Shown here: positions 1 to 11,969 of the stretch, in pieces
Layout: each line of letters starts with the position of its first letter
Numbering within the stretch: the stretch's first letter is position 1
Origin: Alphaproteobacteria bacterium
Lineage (GTDB): Bacteria; Pseudomonadota; Alphaproteobacteria; Rhodospirillales; Magnetospirillaceae
Direction of reading: 5' to 3'
Assembly (NCBI GenBank): GCA_021325215.1
Contig: JAJPHO010000185.1
Location: 1 to 47,079 of the forward strand
Length of the DNA stretch: 47,079 nucleotides
Translations under genes and position numbers: made by a program
The notes under the pieces: model-generated
What the model was told of the DNA's origin: nothing
Seen by the model: the letters and a program-made list of their open reading frames with translations, nothing else
Database searches by the model: none

Positions 1-38
1 CAGCGTTCGTTCTGAGCCAGGATCAAACTCTCAAGTTG
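1..38 (-). rRNA. rrs: 16S ribosomal RNA, 5' end (partial)
   Basis: Read on the minus strand, positions 38 to 1 give the conserved start of bacterial 16S rRNA, including the universal 27F primer site AGAGTTTGATCCTGGCTCAG followed by AACGAACGCTG. The AACGAACGCTG continuation is typical of alphaproteobacteria. The gene runs off the left edge of the window, so only its first 38 or so bases are seen. The exact mature 5' end is an estimate. Confidence 0.97.
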
Positions 39-40
39 AC

Positions 41-58
41 TTGCATCCGAAGATGCAA
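41..58 (-). other. Pre-16S leader hairpin with UUCG loop
   Basis: Just upstream of the 16S 5' end, the minus strand reads TTGCATC-TTCG-GATGCAA. This is a perfect 7-bp stem closed by a UUCG tetraloop. It lies in the transcribed leader and probably helps fold or process the rRNA precursor; that role is inferred. Confidence 0.6.
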
Positions 59-245
59 TCAGAGGCTCGTCCAGGCACCGTTACATAACGTTAGAGCGTA
101 CTCTAGATATGCAGCGGACTTAAACGAGACCGATTGTCTCGCGCTGTCCACGCATCTCTTCCAATTTCTAAACTTGTCAAATAGCGGTCCGACTTCTTAA
201 CTCGCCGCCGTTTCCGGCTGCCCGTCTGCGTCGTCGGGAGGCCGG

Positions 246-274
246 TTTCTACGCTTCCCCACACCCCCTGTCAA
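246..274 (-). promoter_or_regulatory. Probable rRNA operon promoter
   Basis: On the minus strand TTGACA (274-269) is followed after 17 bases by TAGAAA (251-246), a consensus-like sigma-70 promoter about 200 bases upstream of the 16S gene. The stretch between it and the 16S gene (39-245) holds the leader. That includes a second TTGACA at 180-175 followed by a purine-rich tract (AGAAATTGGAAGAGATGCG), which looks more like the transcribed antitermination leader than a promoter. From 275 to 440 I see no gene; that part must hold the promoter of the divergent M23 peptidase. Confidence 0.6.
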
Positions 275-440
275 CGACCTTTTTACAGATCGGTGAAACT
301 TTCTTTGCGGATCGTCGAATCACCAAGGCTTGCCAGCCCTTTTAAGCTTTGTCATAACGATTCCCGGTTTATAGATTCGCACACACGTACGGGAGCCAGT
401 TCCGGCCAACAGGGACAGGCCCCACTCTTGGAGGGTCAGT

Positions 441-1501
441 ATGGGGTTTTCGTCGTCGGCCATGATCCGCATGGCTTTCATCGGCGGATTGGCGACCATG
501 GGCATCGGCCTGATCTGGATGGGCGCTTCAACCACCTCAGTGCATCGCCATTTGTCGGCGGGATCGTTCACTCCCTCTCTGGGACAGCTCGAGCTTCCCC
601 TGCCGCCAACCATCGCCGCGACGGCCCTGCCGATCCCGATGCCGGCCCTGTCCCTCCCCAAATTCGCCACCGCGGTGCCGCAGCCGGTCAGCCGCTTCGT
701 CCATTACGAGGGCAATATCCGCGGCAGCCTGTTCGAGGCGGCGATGGCCCAGGGCGTTCCGGTCGCCATGCTGACCGAGATGATCAAGGCCTTCTCCTAC
801 GACGTCGACTTCCAGCGCGACATCCAGCCCGACGATCATTTCGAACTGATGTTCGAGCGCGGCACCGACAAGCGCTATAACGACGCCAAGCTGGTCTATG
901 CCTCGATGACCCTGTCGGGCAAGGAGATGAAGCTGTACCGCTTCGCCGACCAGCAGGGCGGCTTCGACTACTACAACCAGGCCGGCGAAAGCGCCAAGAA
1001 GGCCCTGCTGAAGACGCCGGTCGACGGCGCCAAGATCAGCTCGGGCTTCGGCATGCGCTTCCACCCGATCCTGCATTACTCGACCCAGCACAAGGGCATC
1101 GATTTCGCGGTCAACACCGGCACCCCGGTGATGGCCGCCGGTTCCGGCAAGATCGAGATGGCCGGCGTCAACGGCTCCTACGGCATCTATGTCCGCATCG
1201 AGCATGACGAGAGCCACGAGACCGCTTATGGCCACCTGTCGCGCCTGGCGCCGGGCATCCGCCCCGGCAGTCACGTCTCCCAGGGCCAGATCATCGCCTA
1301 TTCCGGCTCGACCGGCCGCTCGACCGGCCCGCACCTCCATTACGAAGTGCTGGTCGACGAAGAGCAGGTCAATCCGATGAGCGTGAAGTTCCAGGCCGGC
1401 CGCAAGCTGGCCGGAAAGGATCTGGTGAAGTTCCAGGCCGTCGAGAAGCAGGCGGTGGCGGAGCTCGCCGAAACCCCCGCCACCACCCGTACCGCTTCCC
1501 G

Positions 1502-1505
<4 letters not shown>
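441..1505 (+). CDS. M23 family metallopeptidase (peptidoglycan endopeptidase)
   Basis: A 354-residue predicted zinc endopeptidase that would cut peptide cross-links in peptidoglycan outside the cytoplasmic membrane. Residues 8-28 form one hydrophobic segment (signal anchor or uncleaved signal), followed by a Pro/Ala-rich linker. The catalytic LytM domain covers about residues 195-315 and has the zinc ligands in HKGID (H217, D221), H265 in the GHL motif and the HLHYE motif (H298, H300), so it should be active. The region 85-175 resembles the lead domain often found before M23 in envelope proteins. The ATG at 441 has GGAGG six bases upstream. The gene diverges from the rRNA operon and its stop codon overlaps the stop of clpB on the other strand. 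Confidence 0.9.
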
Positions 1506-4144
<2,639 letters not shown>

Positions 4145-4206
4145 TCAGTGTGACTCCTGTAGCGACAGATCGCCCCGGTCCCTCACATAGGCAACCGCGG
4201 CATCTT

Positions 4207-4220
4207 CTGAGTGCACTCAG
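4207..4220. promoter_or_regulatory. 14-bp perfect palindrome upstream of clpB
   Basis: CTGAGTGCACTCAG is a perfect palindrome ending 63 bases before the clpB start, in the short gap between the DUF4167 gene and clpB. Position and symmetry suit an operator for a dimeric regulator. It matches neither the CIRCE element nor a sigma-32 promoter, and I do not recognise the regulator. Confidence 0.4.
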
Positions 4221-4237
4221 GATATGGAGCAGGCGGT

Positions 4238-4259
4238 TCCCGGCGCAAGCGCGCCGGGA
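4238..4259 (-). terminator. GC-rich hairpin after the DUF4167 gene
   Basis: CCCGGCGC (4239-4246), loop AAGC, GCGCCGGG (4251-4258), extended by one T-A pair, forms a strong stem 20 bases past the DUF4167 stop. There is no clear T-run on the minus strand, so it may only attenuate or stabilise the transcript before clpB. Confidence 0.45.
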
Positions 4260-4278
4260 CGCCATTCACACTTAAATT

Positions 4279-4851
4279 TCAGGCCTCTGCCGCCTCACCC
4301 TGCTCGGGGCTGCGCTCGACGCGCTCAGCGCGTTCGCGCGGCTGGCGGCGGCGGCGCGGCGCGCGGGCTTCGGCGGCGGGCTGCTCCTCATCGGAAGCCT
4401 GAGACGTCTGAGGCAGAGCCGCCGGGGGAATGCCCTGGATCTCGACCACGGCCTCGGCGGCGGCCTGTTCGGCATCGCCTTCCTCGGAACCCTCTTCCTC
4501 GCCCTCGCCGTCCTCGTCGTCGAAGCCACCGGCCAGAGCCATCTGATCATCGGCGGGGGTCGGCAGCGGACGGTCGTTGGGACGGCCATTCGCCTGGTTC
4601 TGGCTGTTGATCACACGGAAATAATGTTCCGCATGCTGGTAGTAGTTCTCCGCGGCAATGCGATCACCTTGCGAGGCGGCATCGCGGGCCAGGGTCAAAT
4701 ACTTTTCCAATACCTGATGAGCGTTGCCGCGAATGCGGATGTCGGGACCATTGCTATCGTAAGTCTGGTTCCGAGGCGACATATGCTTCTTGCCGCCGCC
4801 GTTGTTGTTACGGCTGCGCGAGCGTTGTTTCAAGTTTGGTCCTGGTTTCAT
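4279..4851 (-). CDS. DUF4167 domain protein
   Basis: A 190-residue protein of a family found mainly in alphaproteobacteria and commonly placed next to prmC and clpB. The first 25 residues are rich in Arg, Asn and Gly (RSRSRNNNGGGKK), as in RNA-binding tails. Residues 25-85 carry the conserved block RIRGNAHQVLEKY and the segment AENYYQHAEHYFRVIN. The C-terminal half is acidic and Ala/Glu-rich, then ends in a basic patch (PRRRRQPRERAERV), and is probably disordered. No biochemical function is established to my knowledge; the tail and the neighbouring translation genes hint at a ribosome or RNA role, which is inference. The 222-base gap upstream (4852-5073) holds a GAGTCT-TGC-AGACTC hairpin (4967-4981) and no gene. 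Confidence 0.9.
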   Translation of the reverse strand: MKPGPNLKQRSRSRNNNGGGKKHMSPRNQTYDSNGPDIRIRGNAHQVLEKYLTLARDAASQGDRIAAENYYQHAEHYFRVINSQNQANGRPNDRPLPTPADDQMALAGGFDDEDGEGEEEGSEEGDAEQAAAEAVVEIQGIPPAALPQTSQASDEEQPAAEARAPRRRRQPRERAERVERSPEQGEAAEA

Positions 4852-5073
4852 GATCCCTGCTTGGTTTGCGTTCTAGTCCTAAGACCCCACATGATGGGCT
4901 CACACACGCCAGCCTTCACAAGACGCTGGAATGGATTAGGTTGGGATGACGGTTAACGGGAGAATGGAGTCTGCAAGACTCTACTAAGGTCTCAGCCGTT
5001 TATCGCGCGCCGACACAAAGTAAGCGGGAACCCATCCCATTCCAACAGTTTTTTTCGCATGGCGGGCAAAATC

Positions 5074-5919
5074 TTAACGCCGGGAAACGACGCACCGCTC
5101 GATGCCCGCGAGATCGCGCCGAATCGCGCGGAGCGGGAATCCCGCCTGTTCCAGTAAAACCGCCACGTCGGGCGCCTGGCCCGCGCCGACCTCGAATGCG
5201 ATCACACCATTTTCAGCAAGAAACCCCTCAACTCCGGCCGCCAGCAGGCGGTAGGCGTCCAGCCCGTCCGCGCCGCCATCCAGCGCGTCCAGGGGCTCGA
5301 ACCGCGCCACTTCCGGATCGAGGCCGGGAATGTCGCCCGATGGGATATAAGGCGGGTTGGACAAAATGACGTCGAAGCGCCCCTCGATCGCATCCCACCA
5401 GCTCGAACGGATGAAGCGGGTCCGCGCGCCGAAGCCCAGCCGGTCGGCATTACCCTGCGCCACGGCCAAAGTATCCGGATTGATGTCGACCCCGGTACCG
5501 CGCGCATTGGGCAGCTCGGACAACAGCGATATAAGCAGGCAGCCGGTGCCGGTGCCGAGATCGAGCAGCGACAACGGTGCCTGGCGGTCGGGCAGCTCGG
5601 CCAGCACCGCCTCGATCAGCGTCTCGCTGTCCGGGCGCGGCGCCAGCGTGTCCCGGGTGACGGTGAAATCGAGGCTCCAGAATTCCCGGCGCCCGAGAAT
5701 CAACGAAACCGGCTGACGCGCCAGGCGCTTCTCCACCAGGGCGGCGAAGGCGGCCTCAACGCTGGCGTCCAGTTCGTCATTGGCGTGATTGAACAGCCAG
5801 GTGCCGTCCTTGCCGAGCGCCTCGGCCAGCAGGAGCCGGGCATCCAGCCGGGCACCGTCGATGCCGGCCTCGGTCAGCCGTGCCGTGGCGGCACGCAGAC
5901 TCTCACCGATCGAGGTCAT
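5074..5919 (-). CDS. prmC: Peptide chain release factor N5-glutamine methyltransferase PrmC (HemK)
   Basis: A 281-residue SAM-dependent enzyme that methylates the Gln of the GGQ motif in release factors, raising termination efficiency. It has a helical N-terminal domain (1-75), the SAM-binding motif DLGTGTGC (about 120-127), an acidic residue after the second strand (VDINPD) and the catalytic NPPY tetrad (188-191). The start at 5919 lies inside prfA, overlapping its end by 17 bases, so the enzyme and its substrate RF1 are made from one transcript. Confidence 0.97.
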   Translation of the reverse strand: MTSIGESLRAATARLTEAGIDGARLDARLLLAEALGKDGTWLFNHANDELDASVEAAFAALVEKRLARQPVSLILGRREFWSLDFTVTRDTLAPRPDSETLIEAVLAELPDRQAPLSLLDLGTGTGCLLISLLSELPNARGTGVDINPDTLAVAQGNADRLGFGARTRFIRSSWWDAIEGRFDVILSNPPYIPSGDIPGLDPEVARFEPLDALDGGADGLDAYRLLAAGVEGFLAENGVIAFEVGAGQAPDVAVLLEQAGFPLRAIRRDLAGIERCVVSRR

Positions 5920-6982
5920 TCAGCGCAGCCAGACGTTCCGCCTGATCGGCGGCGATCAGCGCCTCGACCAGCTCCTCCAGCGCCTCGCCTTCCATCACCT
6001 TGTCGATCTTGTAGAGGGTGACGTTGATCCGGTGGTCGGTGACCCGGCCCTGCGGGAAGTTATAGGTGCGGATGCGCTCCGACCGGTCACCCGAGCCGAC
6101 CTGGCTCTTACGGTTGGCCGAACGCTCGCTGTCCTTCATCTCGCGTTCGCGGTCATAGAGACGGGCGCGCAGGATCTTCAGCGCCTTGGCCTTGTTCTTG
6201 TGCTGGCTCTTTTCATCCTGGCACTGCACCGTGACGCCGGTCGGCAGATGGACGACGCGCACCGCCGAATCGGTGGTGTTGACGCTCTGCCCGCCCGAAC
6301 CCTGCGAGCGGAACACGTCGATGCGCAGATCCTTGTCTTCGAGGACGATGTCGACCTCTTCGGCTTCAGGCAGCACCGCCACCGTCGCCGCCGAGGTATG
6401 GATGCGCCCGCCGGCCTCGGTTACCGGAACGCGCTGCACGCGATGCACGCCGGATTCGAATTTCAGCCGCGCGAACACGCCCCGCCCGGTGATGCTGGCC
6501 ACCGCTTCCTTGACACCGCCGATGCCGGTGTCGCTGAACTCCAGGGTCTCGAAGCGCCAACCGCGCAGGGCCGAATAGCGCTCATACATGCGGAACAGCT
6601 CGGCGGCGAACAGGGCCGCCTCCTCACCCCCGGTACCGGCGCGCACTTCGAGGATGGCGTTCTTCTCGTCGGCTTCGTCCTTGGGCAGCAAAGACAGCTG
6701 CACGTCGCGCTCGAGAGCCGGCAGCTTTTCCTTCAGCGCATAGAATTCCGCCTCGGCCAGATCCTTCATATCGGGATCTTCCATCATCGCCGCCGCGTCG
6801 ATCATCTCCTGGCGCGCCTGACGGAACTGGCGGATGCCGGCGACCACCGGTTCCAGCTCGGCCATCTCCTTCGACCAGCGCACGAAATCCTGGGCGTCGG
6901 GCGGACCGTTCTCGCCCGACAGCAGCGCCGTCAGTTCCGCATGGCGCACCAGCACGCGATCGAGGTTCTGCTCAATGTCCAT
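5903..6982 (-). CDS. prfA: Peptide chain release factor 1
   Basis: A 359-residue class I release factor reading UAA and UAG. The codon-recognition tripeptide PVT (186-188) marks it as RF1 rather than RF2 (which has SPF), and the peptidyl-tRNA hydrolysis motif GGQ is at 230-232. The acidic N-terminal domain and the basic domain after GGQ are complete. It follows hemA by four bases and overlaps prmC, as is common. Confidence 0.98.
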   Translation of the reverse strand: MDIEQNLDRVLVRHAELTALLSGENGPPDAQDFVRWSKEMAELEPVVAGIRQFRQARQEMIDAAAMMEDPDMKDLAEAEFYALKEKLPALERDVQLSLLPKDEADEKNAILEVRAGTGGEEAALFAAELFRMYERYSALRGWRFETLEFSDTGIGGVKEAVASITGRGVFARLKFESGVHRVQRVPVTEAGGRIHTSAATVAVLPEAEEVDIVLEDKDLRIDVFRSQGSGGQSVNTTDSAVRVVHLPTGVTVQCQDEKSQHKNKAKALKILRARLYDREREMKDSERSANRKSQVGSGDRSERIRTYNFPQGRVTDHRINVTLYKIDKVMEGEALEELVEALIAADQAERLAALNDLDR

Positions 6983-6986
6983 ATTG

Positions 6987-8213
6987 TTATTTGTCCTCCA
7001 GGCGGAAGAGCTTTCTCAGCAATTCCTCCGCCGCCGGCCAGCGCGGATCGCCGCCGGCCATCAGCTTCATCATCTCGGACGGGTCGTGTAGCAGACGATT
7101 GACCAGCAGCCTAGTCGCCTTTTCCACGTCGCCCGCCGACTCCGACATGGCCTGCAACCGCAGTTTTTCAAAATGTTCACGCAATAAGATAATGGCCGGA
7201 ACCGCCACCCTCTCCGCCCGATCGCGCAGAAAATCCTCGACAGCCTGATCGACGATGGCGAAACCGGACGCCGCCGCCTGCTCGCGGCTGGCCCGTCCTT
7301 CCATCGCCAGACGCTCGAGATCATGAAGGTCGTAGAGATACGCGCCATCGATACGATTGACCGCCGGCTCGATATCGCCGGGCATCGCCGTGTCGACCAG
7401 GAAGACCGGCTTGCGGCGGCGCTGCCGGAGCGCGCCCATCACCTGTTCCGAGGAAAGAACGGTCTGCCGGCCGCCCACCGCGGTCACCACGATGTCGGCA
7501 TCGGGCAGGCTGGAAACCAGGTTTTCGAAGGGCGCGGCATGACAGCGCAATCGTTCCGCAAGCGCTTCGGCCCTTGAAATCCTTGGCGCCGAGACGACCA
7601 GGCGGGAAATTCCGGCTGCGAGAAGATGCTCCGCCACCAGCTCGCCCATATCCCCCGCCCCGATCAGCAGGGCGGTGCAGGCGGACAGATCACCGTGCAG
7701 ATCGCGGGCCAGCTGGACGGCGGCGGACGCGATGGAAACGGGTCGTTCCGCGACCGGGGTTTCGCTGCGCACACGCTTCGCCGCGCTGTAGGCGGCAGCC
7801 AGCAGGGCGTCCAGTTCAGGGCCGGTCCGGCCGGAATCGCGCGACAGGCGGTGGCAGGCCTTGACCTGTCCGAGCACCTGCGGCTCGCCGATCACCAGGC
7901 TGTCGAGCGAGGCTGTAACGGCAAAGCAATGACGGATCGCCGCCGCGTCGGACAGGATATAGATATGATTGGCGATCGCCTCGGCGGGCAGTCCGCCGCG
8001 CCGGGCCAGCGTCTCGACAATGTGAGGTTGCAGCGATTCGGGCTCGTCGCAGACGGTCCACACCTCGACCCGGTCGCAGGTCGAGACGGCGACCGCCTGA
8101 GGCAGCCCGAGGTCATTGAGAAAATCCGGCTGGGCCAGGTCGTCGACGAACAGCGTATCCCGCAGGGACAGCGGAGCTGTCCGGTGGTTGGCGCCGACGA
8201 CCAGGGGCCTCAT
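6987..8213 (-). CDS. hemA: Glutamyl-tRNA reductase
   Basis: A 408-residue enzyme that reduces Glu-tRNA(Glu) to glutamate-1-semialdehyde with NADPH, the first step of the C5 route to 5-aminolevulinate and haem. The N-terminal catalytic domain has the nucleophilic cysteine in STCDRVE (C46) and the family signature around [16 protein letters not shown]. The Rossmann domain has [16 protein letters not shown] (about 184-199), and a C-terminal helical dimerisation domain is present. This is the glutamyl-tRNA reductase family, not the pyridoxal-phosphate 5-aminolevulinate synthase also called HemA. Most alphaproteobacteria use the synthase, so this is notable. It lies 3 bases after hisS and 4 before prfA. 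Confidence 0.95.
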   Translation of the reverse strand: MRPLVVGANHRTAPLSLRDTLFVDDLAQPDFLNDLGLPQAVAVSTCDRVEVWTVCDEPESLQPHIVETLARRGGLPAEAIANHIYILSDAAAIRHCFAVTASLDSLVIGEPQVLGQVKACHRLSRDSGRTGPELDALLAAAYSAAKRVRSETPVAERPVSIASAAVQLARDLHGDLSACTALLIGAGDMGELVAEHLLAAGISRLVVSAPRISRAEALAERLRCHAAPFENLVSSLPDADIVVTAVGGRQTVLSSEQVMGALRQRRRKPVFLVDTAMPGDIEPAVNRIDGAYLYDLHDLERLAMEGRASREQAAASGFAIVDQAVEDFLRDRAERVAVPAIILLREHFEKLRLQAMSESAGDVEKATRLLVNRLLHDPSEMMKLMAGGDPRWPAAEELLRKLFRLEDK

Positions 8214-8216
8214 GGC

Positions 8217-9458
8217 CTATCGGAACCGGGCCAGGCGGACCTCCAAATCCGACAACGGCACTTCTTCCTGCTCGCCGCTGTCGAGGTCGCGCACCGTAGC
8301 CGCCTGGCGGGACAATTCGTCCTCGCCCAGGATCACCGCCGCCCGCGCATTGGCCTTGTTGGCCCGCGCCAGGCGCTTCTTCATATTGCCGGAATAGCCC
8401 ATCTCGACGGCATAGCCGGCCTGGCGCAGCCTGTGCGCCACCAGCAGGGCCTCGTCGCCCTCGCCCATCGGGATCACCGCGACCGGACGCCGCGCCGGCT
8501 CCAGCGCATCGCCCATCAGCATGGACAAGCGCTCGACGCCCGCCGCCCAGCCGATACCCGGCGTGGCGGGGCCGCCCATCTGGCTGACCAGCCCGTCATA
8601 ACGGCCGCCGGCCATCACCGTGCCCTGGGCGCCCAGGGCGGAGGTGATGAACTCGAAGGCGGTATGGGAATAATAATCCAGCCCGCGCACCAGCTTCGGA
8701 TTGACCTTCACCGGCACGCCCAGCTTGCCCAGGCCGTTGCGCACTGTCTCGAAGAAGGTGCGCGAATGCTCGTTGAGGTAATTGATCAGCAGCGGCGCCT
8801 CGGCGACGATGGCTTTGTCGCCCTCATCCTTGGAATCCAGCACGCGCAGCGGATTGCGCTCCAGCCGGTCGCGGCTGTCCTGCGACAGCTTGTCGCGGAA
8901 TTTGGACAGATACTCGACCAGAGCCGCTCGATAAGCATTGCGGCTTTCGGTGTCGCCCAGCGAATTGATTTCGACCGTGACATGCTCGGCCAGACCCAGC
9001 TTTTGCAGGATATGCCAGCCGATGGCGATCACCTCGATGTCGGCCTGCGGGCCTTCGACGCCCAGCAGCTCGATTCCGATCTGGTGGAACTGGCGCTGAC
9101 GCCCCTTCTGCGGCCGCTCATAGCGGAACATCGGGCCGCGATAGAAGAATTTCAGCGGCAGCGACTGCGAGAGCCCGCCCGAGATCAGCGCACGGGCGAC
9201 GCCGGCGGTGTTCTCGGGGCGCAGGGTCAGCGATTCGCCGCCACGGTCGGTGAAGCTGTACATCTCCTTCGAGACCACGTCCGAGGTCTCGCCCAGGGTA
9301 CGGGCGAAAACCTCGGTGAACTCGAAGACCGGCGTCATGATCTCGCCGTAGCCATAGAGCTGGGCGACGTCGAACGCCGCCTGCTCCACGTAGCGGTGAC
9401 GGCGCGCGTCCTCCGGCAGAAGATCGTGAGTGCCGCGAACCGGCTGAAGCGTAGCCAA
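8217..9458 (-). CDS. hisS: Histidyl-tRNA synthetase
   Basis: A 413-residue class II aminoacyl-tRNA synthetase that charges tRNA-His. The N-terminal start [13 protein letters not shown] is the family signature. Motif 2 is seen in [19 protein letters not shown] (about 107-125), the histidine-binding [15 protein letters not shown] follows near 257-271, and motif 3 lies in [12 protein letters not shown]. The last 90 residues form the anticodon-binding domain. The start codon directly abuts the ispG stop, implying co-translation. Confidence 0.97.
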   Translation of the reverse strand: MATLQPVRGTHDLLPEDARRHRYVEQAAFDVAQLYGYGEIMTPVFEFTEVFARTLGETSDVVSKEMYSFTDRGGESLTLRPENTAGVARALISGGLSQSLPLKFFYRGPMFRYERPQKGRQRQFHQIGIELLGVEGPQADIEVIAIGWHILQKLGLAEHVTVEINSLGDTESRNAYRAALVEYLSKFRDKLSQDSRDRLERNPLRVLDSKDEGDKAIVAEAPLLINYLNEHSRTFFETVRNGLGKLGVPVKVNPKLVRGLDYYSHTAFEFITSALGAQGTVMAGGRYDGLVSQMGGPATPGIGWAAGVERLSMLMGDALEPARRPVAVIPMGEGDEALLVAHRLRQAGYAVEMGYSGNMKKRLARANKANARAAVILGEDELSRQAATVRDLDSGEQEEVPLSDLEVRLARFR

Positions 9459-10595
9459 TTACTGAGCGGCGGCTTCGGCGGCCGCAGCCTTGGCGGCCTT
9501 CTCGGCCTCGATGGCGGCGGCCTTCTTTTCGACCAGCTCGACCAGATGGTCGATCATCTTGCCGCCATCGACGCGGTGATCCGGCACGCCGCCGATATAG
9601 ACCATGTGGTTGTCGCCGCCGCCGCCGGTCAGGCCGATGTCCGTCTCGCGGGCTTCGCCCGGGCCGTTCACGACGCAACCGATGATCGACAGGGTCAGCG
9701 GGGTGGTGATGTGCTGCAGGCGCTCTTCCATGATCTCGACGGTCTTGATCACGTCATAGCCCTGGCGCGCGCAGGACGGGCACGAGACGATGCGCACGCC
9801 GCGCGAGCGCAGGCCCAGCGACTTCAGCATCTCGTAGCCGACCTTGACCTCTTCGACCGGATCGGCCGACAGCGAGACGCGGATGGTGTCGCCGATGCCG
9901 GCCCACAGCAGCGAGCCCATGCCGATCGCCGACTTCACGGTGCCGCCGCGCAGGCCGCCCGCTTCGGTGATGCCGAGATGCAGCGGATAATCGGTCGCCT
10001 CGGCCAGCGCGTTATAGGCGGCAACGGCCAGGAACACGTCGGACGCCTTGCAGCTGACCTTGGTATTGAAGAAGTCGTTGTCTTCCAGGATGCGGATATG
10101 GTTCAGCGCACTTTCCACCATCGCTTCCGGACAGGGCTCGCCATAGCGCTCCATCAGTTCCTTTTCCAGCGAACCGGCATTCACGCCGATGCGGATCGAG
10201 CAATTGTGATCCTTGGCGGCCTTGACCACTTCCTTGACGCGATCGGCCGAACCGATATTGCCGGGATTGATGCGCAGACAGGCGGCGCCGGCCTCTGCGG
10301 CCTCGATGGCGCGCTTATAATGGAAGTGGATATCGGCGACGATCGGAACCTTGACCTGCTTGACGATGTGCTTCAGCGCCGCGGTCGATTCCTCGTCGGG
10401 GCAGGAGACGCGCACGATGTCGACGCCGGCCTCTTCGGCGCGGCGGATCTGCGCGACCGTCGCCTCGACGTCGGTGGTCAGCGTGTTGGTCATCGTCTGC
10501 ACGGAGATCGGGGCATCGCCGCCGACCGGCACATTGCCGACCATGATCTGACGGCTCTTACGCCGGTAAATGTCTCGGTAGGGCCGAACGCTCAT
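9459..10595 (-). CDS. ispG: 4-hydroxy-3-methylbut-2-enyl diphosphate synthase IspG (GcpE)
   Basis: A 378-residue iron-sulfur enzyme of the MEP pathway that converts methylerythritol cyclodiphosphate to HMBPP. The TIM-barrel half (about 1-260) is complete. The [4Fe-4S] ligands are C272 and C275 in CPSC and C307 in [10 protein letters not shown], with the cluster-facing glutamate E314. The last 20 residues are an Ala/Lys/Glu-rich tail with no known role. It is the second gene of the rodZ-like/ispG/hisS/hemA/prfA/prmC run; the 84-base gap upstream may hold a promoter. Confidence 0.97.
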   Translation of the reverse strand: MSVRPYRDIYRRKSRQIMVGNVPVGGDAPISVQTMTNTLTTDVEATVAQIRRAEEAGVDIVRVSCPDEESTAALKHIVKQVKVPIVADIHFHYKRAIEAAEAGAACLRINPGNIGSADRVKEVVKAAKDHNCSIRIGVNAGSLEKELMERYGEPCPEAMVESALNHIRILEDNDFFNTKVSCKASDVFLAVAAYNALAEATDYPLHLGITEAGGLRGGTVKSAIGMGSLLWAGIGDTIRVSLSADPVEEVKVGYEMLKSLGLRSRGVRIVSCPSCARQGYDVIKTVEIMEERLQHITTPLTLSIIGCVVNGPGEARETDIGLTGGGGDNHMVYIGGVPDHRVDGGKMIDHLVELVEKKAAAIEAEKAAKAAAAEAAAQ

Positions 10596-10679
10596 CGTGG
10601 TATTCCAATATTTCCGCTAAGGACGGGGGTTATAGCGCGCAAATAGTGCGCCCGTCAAAAGCCTGCAAGAGCAAAGCCG

Positions 10680-11813
10680 CTATTCCTGCGACGGGGCACT
10701 CGGCGTTTCGGTCGGTTCATCGGGCGATCCGCCCAGCTTCTGCGGGTCCAATCCGACTTTCTTGACCACGCCCTCCGCGCCCAGCGGCGGCAGTTCGCGG
10801 CCATCCAGCACCACCGTCAGCGCGCCGGCATTGCCGACGGTCATGGTCAGGCCGGGATTGCCGGGCGGGGCAAAGGTGTCGCCGGCATGCAGCAGGCGGG
10901 AAACCACCACCTTGCCGTCGGCATCGCGGACCTTGACCCAGCAATCGGCGGTCGCCTTGATGCGCACGCGCTTCGAGGTCTTCCACACGACCTTTTCCGG
11001 CTTCGGCGCATCGGCGGCCGGAGCGGCGGCACCGTCGGCAGATGCGGTGGCGGCCGGATTGTCACCAGCCGGAGCGGCGGGAGTTTCAACCTTCGGCGGC
11101 TCGGACGCGGCCGGAGCGGCTTTGGCGCGAACCTGCTTAAGCGCCTTGGCCGGCGCGGAATCCGGCGCGGTGGCCGCCGGTGCACCCGGGGCGGGCTCGG
11201 GCTGCGGAGCCGCCTGCGGCTGCGGCTCGGGGGCCGGGGCCGGCGCGGGTTCGGGCAGCGCGGCGACCTGCTGCGGTTCGGACGCGGCCGGAGCGGCGCT
11301 TTCCGAAGAGGCGGCGGGGCGCTGGGCGGCCGGCGGAGCATCCTGCTCGACCGGTTTGTGAATCAGGGCCGCCAGACGCTCGGGCAGCGGCGGCACGGCT
11401 TCGGCCACCGGCTCGCCGCGGTCCTGCAGGAAGTACCAGGCGCCATAGGCGATCACGGCGCCGACCACGGCGAAGCCGAGCAGCGCGCCGGTCGGAATGC
11501 CGCCGCCCGAGGTGGCGGACGGGAAGACCAGCTCGGCACGGCCGGCCAGATCGCTGTTTTCCTGTTTGAAGCGGCGCACGATCTCCGGGCCGTCGAGACC
11601 GAGATATTCGGCATAGCCGCGCACGAAACCGACCGCATAGGTCGAACCGGGCAGATCCTGGAAGCGGCCCTCTTCGATGGCCTGCAGATAGGGCTGGCGG
11701 ATACGCAAGGTGGTCGCCACTACGGCGATGTCGCGGCCCTGCTTGATACGGGTCTCGCGCAACAGAGCGGCAACGCCCATCGACATGCCGGCCGATTCTT
11801 TTTCTGCGATCAC
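10680..11813 (-). CDS. RodZ-like helix-turn-helix membrane protein (HTH_25 and DUF4115)
   Basis: A bitopic inner-membrane protein with the architecture of RodZ, the factor that links MreB to cell-wall growth. A GTG start at 11813 is chosen because AAGGAAAAGG lies just upstream; this gives 377 residues. An open frame continues further upstream but without a site. Order: cytoplasmic HTH domain (about 12-80, LRETRIKQGRDIAVVATTLR), one membrane segment (about 107-129), a long Ala/Pro/Glu-rich periplasmic linker (about 135-290), and a C-terminal DUF4115 domain (about 292-377). In alphaproteobacteria this gene usually precedes ispG, as here. It may instead be described only as an HTH-domain protein; a role in shape is by analogy. 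Confidence 0.88.
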   Translation of the reverse strand: MIAEKESAGMSMGVAALLRETRIKQGRDIAVVATTLRIRQPYLQAIEEGRFQDLPGSTYAVGFVRGYAEYLGLDGPEIVRRFKQENSDLAGRAELVFPSATSGGGIPTGALLGFAVVGAVIAYGAWYFLQDRGEPVAEAVPPLPERLAALIHKPVEQDAPPAAQRPAASSESAAPAASEPQQVAALPEPAPAPAPEPQPQAAPQPEPAPGAPAATAPDSAPAKALKQVRAKAAPAASEPPKVETPAAPAGDNPAATASADGAAAPAADAPKPEKVVWKTSKRVRIKATADCWVKVRDADGKVVVSRLLHAGDTFAPPGNPGLTMTVGNAGALTVVLDGRELPPLGAEGVVKKVGLDPQKLGGSPDEPTETPSAPSQE

Positions 11814-11969
11814 TCTGTACCTTTTCCTTACCGGCCTTCGTCTGCCGCCAATGGGTTGACCGATTGTTACTCGAAAGGGATTCACGGCGCAATGCCATGC
11901 CCCCTGTCCTTCATGCGCCCAATCCAGTAAACAGATTGCCAACATGTTTTGCGTTTTGGGGGGAAGTTC

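Noticed and set aside
175-180. Second TTGACA as another rRNA promoter
   Set aside because: No -10 lies at 16-18 bases; the following purine-rich sequence looks like the transcribed 16S leader.
7626-10646. A 1006-codon plus-strand open frame
   Set aside because: It lies antisense to hemA, hisS and ispG, all of which are unmistakable. It is rich in His, Gln, Asp and Arg, the usual product of reading GC-rich codons in the wrong frame.
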